DNA from: an uncultured Eubacteriales bacterium
GTDB taxonomy: Bacteria > Bacillota > Clostridia > Oscillospirales > Oscillospiraceae
NCBI GenBank assembly: GCA_900554855.1
Contig: USIZ01000005.1
Span: 1 to 14,667, forward strand
Length of the DNA stretch: 14,667 bases
Direction of reading: 5' to 3'
Numbering within the stretch: position 1 is the first letter of the stretch; the number at the start of each line of letters is the position of its first letter. Below are positions 6,253 through 12,611 of the stretch, one piece after another. A model generated the notes under the pieces. The model did no database searches, was not told the DNA's origin, and saw only the letters and a program-made list of their open reading frames with translations. The translations under genes were made by a program, and so were the position numbers.

Positions 6253-7641
6253 ATGGATGTGGTAATGACTTTGAGCCTGCTGGCGTGCGGCGTGCCGATT
6301 CTGCTAATCGTCTACGGCGTCATGCGCTATTACAGCCGGGCGCAGGGCGGCCTGCTCTTCGGCGCCCGGGTGGAGCCGGGCTGGACGGAGGAGCCGGAGG
6401 TGCGGGCCATCCGCAAGACGTTCGTCCGGCAGATGAATCGGTACGCGCTGCTCCTGCTGGTGCTCCAGCTGGGACTGCTCCTGATTCCCTATGTTTCCAT
6501 CGCCATGACGGTCTGGGTGATCTGGATGATCGCGGCCATTGTGGTGCTGGAGATCCCCTATGTCTGCGCCAACCACGCCCTGCGGCACTGGAAGGCGGAG
6601 CGGGGCTATGTCAGAAGCGGCGAACAGCGCCGCCTGGTGGAGCTGAAGGGCCTGGGGCAGCTGCGCTGCGTGCGCTGGCTGGATTTCCTGTGGCCCGGCA
6701 TCGTGTGCGCCGCCAGCTGCGCTGCCCCCGTCTGGCTGGTGAAGGAGACCCCGGAGAAATGGCTCCTCGTCGGGACGCTGGCCACCTTCCTGCTCGTGGA
6801 GGTGATCTTCGGCGTCGCCGCCGTCTGGATGGATAAGACGCGCAATGCCGTCATCAGCACCGACAGCCGGGTCAACCTGAACTATAACCGGGCCAAGCGG
6901 ATGCTGTGGCGGAAGATGTGGCTGTGGTGCGCATGGCTCACCGCCGCCCTCGCTGCGATCTGCGCCGTCGGGAGCGTCGGCGGCTTCAACATGGCTATGA
7001 CTGCGGTGGGCGTCGGCAGCGCGGTCTATAGCGCGGCCATTCTCGCGCTGTGCGTCTGGCTCATCCGGGCCCAGCGGGTGCTGAACAAGTCCTATCAGGC
7101 TCAGATGGATCTGCCCATCGTCAGCATGGAGGACGACGACTGCTGGCTGGGCGGACTTCTCTACTACAACCCGGATGACCGCCGGGTGAATGTGGAGAAG
7201 CGGGTGGGCGTCGGCTTCACCATCAACATGGCCACCCCGGTGGGCAAGGTGTTTTCCGTCGTCATTGCGCTTCTGATCGTGGGCACCGTGGTGTTCTGCG
7301 GCGCGTTCACCATCCCCCTGGAGCTCTGCCCGCTGAAGCTCAGCGTGGAGCGGGATATGCTGACCGCCGCGCAGGTGCGGGAGAATTACAGCATTCCGCT
7401 GGACGCCATCGAGAATCTGGAGCTGGTGCAGAGCCTGCCCTCCCTGGCGCGGGTCAATGGCACCGGGATGCCGAAGCTCTCCAAGGGTACCTACCGCGAC
7501 CGGGACACCGGCGAGCGGTGCGAGCTGTTTTTAAACCCGGAAAATGGAGAGTTCCTGAAATTCACCGCAGGAGACACGACTTATTATATGAGTGCCGCCG
7601 ACGATGAGCAGACGGTGGAAATTTACAATGAGCTGAACTAA
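6253..7641 (+). CDS. DUF5808-type multi-pass membrane protein
   Basis: A 462-residue membrane protein cotranscribed with the GntR regulator. About eight hydrophobic spans are visible: near residues 5-25, 60-80 and 82-103, then WLDFLWPGIVC, the WLLVGTLATFLLVEVIFGV span, one starting WLWCAWLTAALAAICAV, AVYSAAILALCVWLI, and FSVVIALLIVGTVVF. Before the last span lies a motif with DDDCWLGGLLYYNPDDRR and KRVGVGFTINMATPVGK, which matches my memory of the DUF5808 signature. The C-terminal ~100 residues (VRENYSIPLDAIENLELV...RDRDTGERCELFLNPENG) look like a small extracytoplasmic or PH-like domain. Its molecular role is unknown; relatives accompany YtrA-like repressors. ATG 6253 is favoured; GTG 6247, two codons earlier, is possible and sits five bases after GGAGG. 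Confidence 0.82.
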   Translation: MDVVMTLSLLACGVPILLIVYGVMRYYSRAQGGLLFGARVEPGWTEEPEVRAIRKTFVRQMNRYALLLLVLQLGLLLIPYVSIAMTVWVIWMIAAIVVLEIPYVCANHALRHWKAERGYVRSGEQRRLVELKGLGQLRCVRWLDFLWPGIVCAASCAAPVWLVKETPEKWLLVGTLATFLLVEVIFGVAAVWMDKTRNAVISTDSRVNLNYNRAKRMLWRKMWLWCAWLTAALAAICAVGSVGGFNMAMTAVGVGSAVYSAAILALCVWLIRAQRVLNKSYQAQMDLPIVSMEDDDCWLGGLLYYNPDDRRVNVEKRVGVGFTINMATPVGKVFSVVIALLIVGTVVFCGAFTIPLELCPLKLSVERDMLTAAQVRENYSIPLDAIENLELVQSLPSLARVNGTGMPKLSKGTYRDRDTGERCELFLNPENGEFLKFTAGDTTYYMSAADDEQTVEIYNELN

Positions 7642-8731
7642 AACTGAGCCGCCCGACATCCAACGGATGCCGGGCGGCTTTCTGCATGCGGTGCAGGCAG
7701 AGTTCAGTTTGTTTTCTCCGGTTGAAGATCAGTCGATTCAGCCAATCCATCACGGCCTGATACCACTTGAGGAAGATCGGGCGGGAGCACAGCAGGACGA
7801 CGGCAAGGCAGAAGATGCACATTGCGGGAATGTTGATCCACGGGGCGGTGGGAATGTGCAGCAGCCTTGCGATCAGGATGTAAGCGTGCGGGGCGAGGAA
7901 TGTGGAACCGGCGTATACAAGGATAGAAGCGGTGCCGATCTGGGAGAACCAGTGCTTCCGGGCGGGCATCAAATTGATGAAGGCAGCCGTAAACAGCGCG
8001 GCGGTCACATAGAAGATCAACCGATAGCCGATGCCCTCCAGATTACTGAAGCCGACGGAGCCATAGGTCATGCGGACGCTGTGGATGGAGTAGGGCAGGA
8101 ACACTGCGGGCAGGATGCCGGCCAGCAGAATGAGCACGCCCACGAACTTGGGGATCTTCCGAATGCGTTCGACCGTCTCTCTGGTGCAAAGCACACCCAG
8201 CACAAAGAACGGGAGCAGGGAAAAGACGGCGCCAAGCCCCGCGTGAAAATCCTGATAGCTTGTGCAGCTGATGAGCAGCCCCAGCGCCACGGACAGAGCC
8301 AGCGGATGGCGGAAGGAGAAAAAGCTCTTGCCCAGCAGCTTCCAGAAGAACACCGCCAGCAGATAGTAAAATGCCGAGGAAGGGAGCAGGATGGAGGCGT
8401 TAAAGGTGCCCGCATTGAACTGCGCAAGCCCCAGCCTCAGCATGGCGACCGCCATCAGAATGTAGAGCCCCTGAAAGACCAGATAGGGGATCAGACATTT
8501 CTTGACGGCATTTTCCCGGGCCTTGTCCAGATTTTTTGTGAAATAACCGGTCACAAAAGCAAAGATCGGCATATGGAAAAGATAGATGTATTTCATCAGG
8601 ATCTCTTCCACATTTCCGTCGGCAATGAACACGTCCAGCGTATGCCCCAGCGGCACGAGAAAGAGCATCAGTGCCTTGATGTTGTCGAACAGGTGATCCC
8701 GTGGCTGACCGGGTGAGAGTGTGTGGTTCAT
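7562..8731 (-). CDS. Acyltransferase-3 family membrane protein (fucose 4-O-acetylase-like)
   Basis: A 389-codon frame with about ten membrane spans and an N-terminal signature of acyltransferase family 3: RDHLFDNIKALMLFLVPLGHT. This contains the conserved Arg11 and the Gly29-His30 pair of the first helix. Such enzymes transfer acetyl or other acyl groups from the cytoplasm to sugars or cell-surface polymers. The substrate cannot be told. The start is ATG 8731 with AGGAA upstream and a good promoter at 8779-8807. After the last helix and the basic stretch NRLIFNRRKQTEL (about residue 345) the frame continues for ~40 residues through the operon terminator on the other strand. It then runs 80 bases into the end of the DUF5808 gene. 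That tail is unlike a conserved domain, so the ancestral stop may have been lost. Base composition is somewhat lower in GC than the housekeeping genes to the left. Confidence 0.85.
   Translation of the reverse strand: MNHTLSPGQPRDHLFDNIKALMLFLVPLGHTLDVFIADGNVEEILMKYIYLFHMPIFAFVTGYFTKNLDKARENAVKKCLIPYLVFQGLYILMAVAMLRLGLAQFNAGTFNASILLPSSAFYYLLAVFFWKLLGKSFFSFRHPLALSVALGLLISCTSYQDFHAGLGAVFSLLPFFVLGVLCTRETVERIRKIPKFVGVLILLAGILPAVFLPYSIHSVRMTYGSVGFSNLEGIGYRLIFYVTAALFTAAFINLMPARKHWFSQIGTASILVYAGSTFLAPHAYILIARLLHIPTAPWINIPAMCIFCLAVVLLCSRPIFLKWYQAVMDWLNRLIFNRRKQTELCLHRMQKAARHPLDVGRLSFSSAHCKFPPSAHRRRHSYNKSCLLR
7647..7681 (+). terminator. Terminator of the GntR-DUF5808 operon
   Basis: AGCCGCCCG (7647-7655) pairs with CGGGCGGCT (7671-7679), and inside it CATCC pairs with GGATG around an AAC loop. 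TTT follows. It begins 5 bases after the DUF5808 stop. On the opposite strand it lies inside the 3' part of the acyltransferase frame. Confidence 0.85.
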
Positions 8732-8778
8732 GGGCGGAAGTTCCTTTCCTCAGATAAGATTCAGACGAATGATTTCTG

Positions 8779-8807
8779 ATTATATCACAAAGTAAACAAC
8801 AGTACAA
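8779..8807 (-). promoter_or_regulatory. Promoter of the acyltransferase gene
   Basis: On the minus strand TTGTAC (8807-8802) is followed after 17 bases by an extended -10, TGATATAAT (hexamer 8784-8779). It lies about 50 bases upstream of the ATG at 8731. Strong -10, moderate -35. Confidence 0.6.
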
Positions 8808-8888
8808 AATATTGTATCTGCGTTGTCCGGACACCGGAGCGTTCCGTGTTTAAAGGGCTGCCAACTCAACGAGCTGTTAATAAACTAG

Positions 8889-8923
8889 CAGCGGCTGCTC
8901 ATACATAAAATGAGCAGCCGCTG
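8889..8923 (-). terminator. Strong hairpin downstream of the lipoprotein gene
   Basis: CAGCGGCTGCTCAT (8889-8902) and its exact complement (8910-8923) form a 14-bp stem with a 7-base loop. On the minus strand it lies about 70 bases after the lipoprotein stop and is followed by CTAGTTTATT, a moderately U-rich tail. A second, longer-looped repeat AGCTCGAAT/ATTCGAGCT (8971-8979 with 8997-9005) spans the lipoprotein stop codon. The rest of 8732-8994 holds only the acyltransferase promoter; no gene was seen in it. Confidence 0.5.
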
Positions 8924-8994
8924 GTGTTGTCTTAGGTACAATCGGTACGTTTTCTACGTTCTGACTTATAAGCTCGAATTCTCCGTAGTAAATA

Positions 8995-9474
8995 CTATTC
9001 GAGCTCCAGCATTGTTTCCCAAAGAGTTCTGCCATCTGCAGGCCAATTCATTATCTCTTCATTCAACGTATACGCACTGCTGTCATCAGTAATTCTACAC
9101 CAGTCACCATTAGATAACTTTAAGTATGGAAGTTTAAACTCATAAGCCACGCTTGAAGTGGAAGCAATCAGGACAACTTGAAATGTATAGACTCCTGCTG
9201 CCTGATCAAAATATGCATTTACTTCTGAAACAGGAACGGTCACCAATTCCATCCCATTAAGGCTATCAAAAAATGATAACTTATCTGTAGAATCATATGT
9301 AAATTTATCTGACTCAGAACCCGAGATAATAATTTCTATGCGCTGCAGGTTGTCTGGTACTTCAAAGCCAATATATTGAGCCTCAAAAGTCTTGCTACAG
9401 GCAGACATGATCGGTAAGAATAAAATCAATATGAGTAGAGTGCTCCACTTTGCCCCCGACATAACTTTATTCAT
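8995..9474 (-). CDS. Putative lipoprotein of unknown function
   Basis: A 159-residue protein with a lipoprotein signal peptide: a basic start (MNKVMSGAKW), a hydrophobic stretch LLILILFLPI, and a lipobox MSAC with the acylated Cys at residue 26. The mature part (about 134 residues) is acidic and beta-rich in appearance and contains no motif I recognise. DNA here is clearly AT-richer than the flanking chromosome, so it is likely a horizontally acquired gene. The start is ATG 9474 with a weak AGGT site; M5 is an alternative. The preceding stop (9491) of the chimeric RhuM frame is only 16 bases upstream. This is operon-like spacing and suggests the lipoprotein was once the second gene of a unit whose first gene is now almost deleted. 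Confidence 0.7.
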   Translation of the reverse strand: MNKVMSGAKWSTLLILILFLPIMSACSKTFEAQYIGFEVPDNLQRIEIIISGSESDKFTYDSTDKLSFFDSLNGMELVTVPVSEVNAYFDQAAGVYTFQVVLIASTSSVAYEFKLPYLKLSNGDWCRITDDSSAYTLNEEIMNWPADGRTLWETMLELE

Positions 9475-9490
9475 GCTTGACGACCTGATT

Positions 9491-9823
9491 TCATAGTTCT
9501 ACGCTTTCTATTGAGAAAAAACCCCATATAAATAGACCGATCAAAGAAAGAATACAATAGTAATCCACCTGATAGGTCTTACCGTCAGCGGCAGTTGTTG
9601 CAAAATTTGCAACAACTGCTTCTCGCTTCAATTCGCCCTCAGCGAAAATGTTCTTGATATGTCTGGAAATGGTAGATTTGTCTCTCTGAAACAGCTCCGC
9701 CATCTGGTCAATGGAAAGCCAAACCGTATCGCCGTCGAAGGTCGTTTCAAATTTCGCCAATCCATCTTCTGTTGTATAGATAATCATCTCGAACGGATTG
9801 TTATCGTTATTCTTTCCGTTCAT
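9491..9823 (-). pseudogene. Truncated RhuM-family protein fused to an unrelated hydrophobic tail
   Basis: The first ~89 codons look like RhuM (virulence-associated RhuM family, found on mobile elements and islands): FEMIIYTTEDGLAKFETTF, VWLSIDQMAELFQRDKSTI, SRHIKNIFAEGELKREAVV and NFATTAADGKTYQVDYY. In intact members the sequence after DYY goes on with a conserved stretch resembling NLDVIISVGYRVKS and a much longer C-terminal region. Here it changes abruptly at about position 9556 to CILSLIGLFIWGFFSIESVEL and stops. The tail looks like the end of a membrane helix. The gene is therefore probably a broken remnant joined to the 3' end of another gene. The start (ATG 9823, GGAG eight bases upstream) is intact, so the fragment may still be translated. 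RhuM function is poorly understood. Confidence 0.75.
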
Positions 9824-9931
9824 GTCATATACTCCATTAAGTTTATGTACCTCAATGCAGGGACGCCTTCTTCTCCCTGCTTCGAGTTTGGACCTCCATT
9901 ACACGTTTACACATTAATTAAGACATCCGCC

Positions 9932-11917
9932 TCAAATCATCCCAAAGTGACGTAATGCCTCCGTGATCGCTTTTTCCTTTTCCGGTGGGCATTGGGGCTG
10001 CTTGGCGTTTTCGGATTTCGGCTTATTGTAGTTCTCACGCTCAATAATGCCGTATTTCTGCTTCACCTGTGCGATATAGAGGTAGCTGACCTTCAATCCG
10101 GTATGTTCCAGAACATACGCCTTGATTTCCTCGTAGGTTGCCTTACTCTCCGCCGAAGTCAAATCCAACTCGTCCATCTTCACTTCGATCTCGATATGTT
10201 CCTTGCTTTGGAGTTTGGACAATAAGCATACCGTCTCGACAGATGCCCCGCATTCGTCAAATTGCGTGAGCACCTTTTGCTCAATGGGAAACTTGTACGC
10301 AATCGCCTTTACAAAGCGTTTCTGCGTCTTTTGCTCCTCACGTGGGAACAACTCAACCTCGGAAATCAGGTATTTCACAAGGTCGCGCCGCTCTGCCGCA
10401 TTCATTCTATCATAGATTGCGTCAAAAGACGAGAGGATTCCAATCATAGATTGCACAGACATCTGCTCGCTTTCCAAAGTTGCCTTTTTCATCAGGCTCT
10501 CTTGCAGCAGATCCTCCGCCTTATAAATCTGGTCATAGAGGTCATTCAGACGGCGCGTCATATCCGCGCGGCGGCGCTCTGCATACTTGTCATCCGGAGC
10601 AATGCGGTCAATATCCCGCTCCAAGCTGTCGCGGCTGCGCTGTAAAGCGGATAGCTGGTTTTTGTAGGCGGTAATGTCATTCTCGACCTCGGTCATGTCC
10701 ACGGCGGTCATTACCTTTTCCTGCAAATCCTTGATAAACTGCGGATTGCGAACAATCTTCCGGGTGTACTCCATCACCTCGTCCTCAACCTGACTGGCTA
10801 CCACGCCATTCCTGCGGCATACCGAAGTCCCTCTATGTTTAGTCGCATAAGAACAGACATAAGATTCTGTGCGGCGCTCCGTGCCGTCCTGATTTGTCCA
10901 CTTGGTCATACCGATATACATAGGTGCGCCGCATTGCGGACATTTTACGATACCGGACAACAGATGTGCGTTATACTGACCAATGTTGTGATTACCCTTT
11001 TTCCCACGAATGGCTTTGATCTCCTGAACCTTGTCAAAATCTTCTTTTGAAACAAATTCTTCGTGAGAAATAACTTCGCTCAAAATATATTCGTCCTGTT
11101 TTACCAGTCGATATTCGTTGTCGCTGCCGGGCACTTTTTCCGTCCTTCGCTTGCCCCATGCCACGCGCCCCGTATAAACCGGATTGCTAAGCATTCTCTT
11201 GATGTGGTCGGAACTCCACTCTCCATAGCTGGGACGGATGGCATTCTTTGCCGGTGGGCGAGTATAACCGTTTCGATTGAGATAGCCCGAAATTGCCGTG
11301 TAGCCCATGTTGCGGTTCAGGAACATATCAAAGACCAGTTGCACGACAGCCTTTTCTTCCGGGACGGTCTCCAATTTCCCTTTACTCTTGTCATCGCCCT
11401 TTACCAGGCGATACCCATAGGGTGCAAAGCCGCCGTTCCAGCCGCCGGATTTTGCTTTTTCCTCGCGCCCCAAAAGGCTCTGTGCAATGATGTTCTCGCG
11501 TTCCAACTCAGCTACCGCGCCAAGAATGGTAATCATCATCTTTCCCATAGAGGTTGAAGAATCAAGCCCATCTTCTACGCACATCAGGTGAACGCCGTAT
11601 TTCATAATGAACTCAAGGGAGTTCAGCACATCCCGCGCGTTTCTGCCAAATCTCGATAATTTGAAAACCAGCACATAGTCCGTATGCACTTTTCCGCTCT
11701 GAATGTCATCCAGCATCCGCTGGAACTCAGTCCGTCCCTCGACGCTCTTGCCGCTTTTGCCTTCTTCAACGTAGGTATCAAGAACGGTCATGCCCCGACG
11801 CTCGGCGCATTCAGCCAGATAGTGTTTCTGCCCGTCCAGACTATACCCCTTTACCTGACGCTCACTGCTGACGCGGATATAGATAACACACGATTTGCCC
11901 TCTTTCGTATTATACAT
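9932..11917 (-). CDS. Large serine recombinase (site-specific integrase) with an extra C-terminal tail
   Basis: A 661-residue large serine recombinase that would excise and integrate the element. Layout: resolvase catalytic domain at residues 9-150 with YIRVSSERQ (catalytic S17) and LSRFGRN; recombinase domain at about 165-300 (APYGYRL, GYTAISGYLNRNGYTRP, RMLSNPVYTGRVAWGK); zinc ribbon with C326, C329, C355 and C367; long coiled coil at about 408-485; and the usual LSR ending SVETVCLLS at 559-567. Where many family members stop, this one continues with a polar ~90-residue tail (571-661) ending EALRHFGMI. I recall similar tails on other Clostridia element-associated proteins, including RumA/RlmD-type methyltransferases; this is from memory. 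The start is ATG 11917, six bases after AGGAGG; an upstream frame to 11950 is rejected. A 10-bp hairpin lies just upstream of the ribosome binding site. Confidence 0.95.
   Translation of the reverse strand: MYNTKEGKSCVIYIRVSSERQVKGYSLDGQKHYLAECAERRGMTVLDTYVEEGKSGKSVEGRTEFQRMLDDIQSGKVHTDYVLVFKLSRFGRNARDVLNSLEFIMKYGVHLMCVEDGLDSSTSMGKMMITILGAVAELERENIIAQSLLGREEKAKSGGWNGGFAPYGYRLVKGDDKSKGKLETVPEEKAVVQLVFDMFLNRNMGYTAISGYLNRNGYTRPPAKNAIRPSYGEWSSDHIKRMLSNPVYTGRVAWGKRRTEKVPGSDNEYRLVKQDEYILSEVISHEEFVSKEDFDKVQEIKAIRGKKGNHNIGQYNAHLLSGIVKCPQCGAPMYIGMTKWTNQDGTERRTESYVCSYATKHRGTSVCRRNGVVASQVEDEVMEYTRKIVRNPQFIKDLQEKVMTAVDMTEVENDITAYKNQLSALQRSRDSLERDIDRIAPDDKYAERRRADMTRRLNDLYDQIYKAEDLLQESLMKKATLESEQMSVQSMIGILSSFDAIYDRMNAAERRDLVKYLISEVELFPREEQKTQKRFVKAIAYKFPIEQKVLTQFDECGASVETVCLLSKLQSKEHIEIEVKMDELDLTSAESKATYEEIKAYVLEHTGLKVSYLYIAQVKQKYGIIERENYNKPKSENAKQPQCPPEKEKAITEALRHFGMI
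10217..10243 (-). other. Candidate recombination (att) core inside the recombinase 3' end
   Basis: These 27 bases encode SVETVCLLS, the point where the conserved recombinase ends and the exchangeable-looking tail begins. The same VETV-x-LLS peptide ends many Clostridia serine recombinases and, as I remember it, also RumA-type 23S rRNA methyltransferases. A shared coding sequence could serve as the crossover site. This is inference; no second copy lies in the window to test it. Confidence 0.25.
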
Positions 11918-11938
11918 AGATTTCCTCCTATTGCAGGT

Positions 11939-11961
11939 CCGGGCGGTCATCGACCGCCCGG
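11939..11961. promoter_or_regulatory. GC-rich hairpin directly upstream of the recombinase
   Basis: CCGGGCGGTC (11939-11948) and GACCGCCCGG (11952-11961) form a perfect 10-bp stem with a 3-base loop. It lies between the stop of the 108-residue gene (11972) and the recombinase ribosome binding site (about 11924-11929). No T-run follows on either strand, so it is not a standard terminator. It may limit readthrough or act as an RNA processing or protein-binding site that lowers recombinase expression. Confidence 0.5.
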
Positions 11962-11971
11962 AATACTCTGC

Positions 11972-12298
11972 TCAGATTTTCTGATTTTCCTTTTCTGCGG
12001 CAGCATATTTAATCAGGATTTGTGCCAGAACATTGATAAAGTTCTGGTAGCAGTCTCTCTGCTCTGCTGTCATCTGGACAACGCTCTCTTTGGGAAAGCG
12101 AAGCTCAGTTCCATTGTTTGCAGTGTAGCTCTTGTAGTTTTCGTTTTCTACCATGTAATCACTCCATTTGACGTTATGTTCGTCAGCCGAATGAAGTGCC
12201 GCTCTTTCAATGGTAACTCGGTAGTTACTATTATATGCTATTTCCAGTCTTGGGTCAATAGCTCCGGAGCGATTCTCCGGTAACTCCTGAATTGACAT
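11972..12298 (-). CDS. Small accessory protein of the element, function unknown
   Basis: A 108-residue acidic, soluble protein, starting MSIQELPENRSGAIDPRLEIAY in part and ending in a Lys/Glu-rich helix (LIKYAAAEKENQKI). I recognise no domain. The middle has a polar stretch NNGTELRFPKESVVQMTAEQ followed by a predicted amphipathic helix. It is placed directly upstream of the recombinase and could be cotranscribed with it, with the hairpin 11939-11961 in between. Its start codon overlaps the -35 hexamer of the divergent HTH gene, so the two genes are likely to be regulated together. The ribosome binding site before ATG 12298 is weak. A role as a recombination or regulatory helper is a guess from position only. 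Confidence 0.6.
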   Translation of the reverse strand: MSIQELPENRSGAIDPRLEIAYNSNYRVTIERAALHSADEHNVKWSDYMVENENYKSYTANNGTELRFPKESVVQMTAEQRDCYQNFINVLAQILIKYAAAEKENQKI

Positions 12299-12321
12299 TT
12301 CTGCTTGCTCTCATGTATAAT
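12292..12321 (+). promoter_or_regulatory. Near-perfect sigma-A promoter of the HTH gene
   Basis: Consensus TTGACA (12292-12297) and consensus TATAAT (12316-12321) are separated by 18 bases, with start expected near 12328 and a GGAGG at 12338-12342. The -35 hexamer includes the start codon of the divergent 108-residue gene, so transcription in the two directions must interfere. Confidence 0.85.
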
Positions 12322-12350
12322 TACTTTGAAAATCCCCGGAGGTGAAGTCA

Positions 12351-12566
12351 ATGAGTATGGCTCAGGTTATCCGGGCTGCTATGAAGAAGCAAGGCGTAAC
12401 TGTCAGTCAGCTTTCAAGGCAGCTTGGCTGCACAACCCAAAATATCAGCGGCAAAATGCGCCGTGACAATTTCAGGGAAAGCGAGTTGCAGGAAATAGCG
12501 GCGGCTATCGGCTGTCGGTTTGAGGGTCGTTTTATTTCAGAAGAAACAGGAAAGCCGGTTGAATAA
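12351..12566 (+). CDS. Small XRE-like helix-turn-helix protein
   Basis: A 71-residue protein that is almost entirely a Cro/C1-type helix-turn-helix: AQVIRAAMKKQGVTVSQLSRQ, LGCTTQNISGKMRRD, and ESELQEIAAAIGCRF, with a short polar end. The start is ATG 12351, eight bases after GGAGG; a GTG nine bases upstream lies inside that site and is rejected. It is the only plus-strand gene in the element part and has its own consensus promoter. It is a good candidate for the element's repressor, acting on its own promoter and on the divergent recombinase-side genes. No operator could be assigned with confidence. Confidence 0.85.
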   Translation: MSMAQVIRAAMKKQGVTVSQLSRQLGCTTQNISGKMRRDNFRESELQEIAAAIGCRFEGRFISEETGKPVE

Positions 12567-12583
12567 TATTCCTGTCTCATGGG

Positions 12584-12611
12584 TGGGTAAGTTGCTGCAA
12601 CAGCTTACCCA
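12584..12611. terminator. Hairpin between the convergent HTH and dnaC-like genes
   Basis: TGGGTAAG (12584-12591) pairs with CTTACCCA (12604-12611), with an inner CTG-CAA-CAG hairpin and a TTG bulge. It lies 18 bases after the HTH stop and contains the stop codon of the DnaC-like gene (12605-12607). On the plus strand a T6 run follows only about 18 bases later, so terminator activity is uncertain. Confidence 0.45.

Noticed and set aside
6247..6836. Continuation of the GntR frame to 6836 as a C-terminal domain
   Set aside because: Low-complexity Arg/Ala/Pro/Gly sequence overlapping a well-supported membrane protein in another frame; better explained by a missed stop.
8400..8834. 144-codon minus-strand frame overlapping the acyltransferase start
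   Set aside because: Out-of-frame shadow of the acyltransferase 5' end, with no domain and covering the predicted promoter.
9857..9880. GCAGGGA/TCCCTGC hairpin between the recombinase and the RhuM fragment as a terminator or att site
   Set aside because: Only 7-bp arms with a 10-base loop and no T-run; no second copy in the window to support an attachment site.
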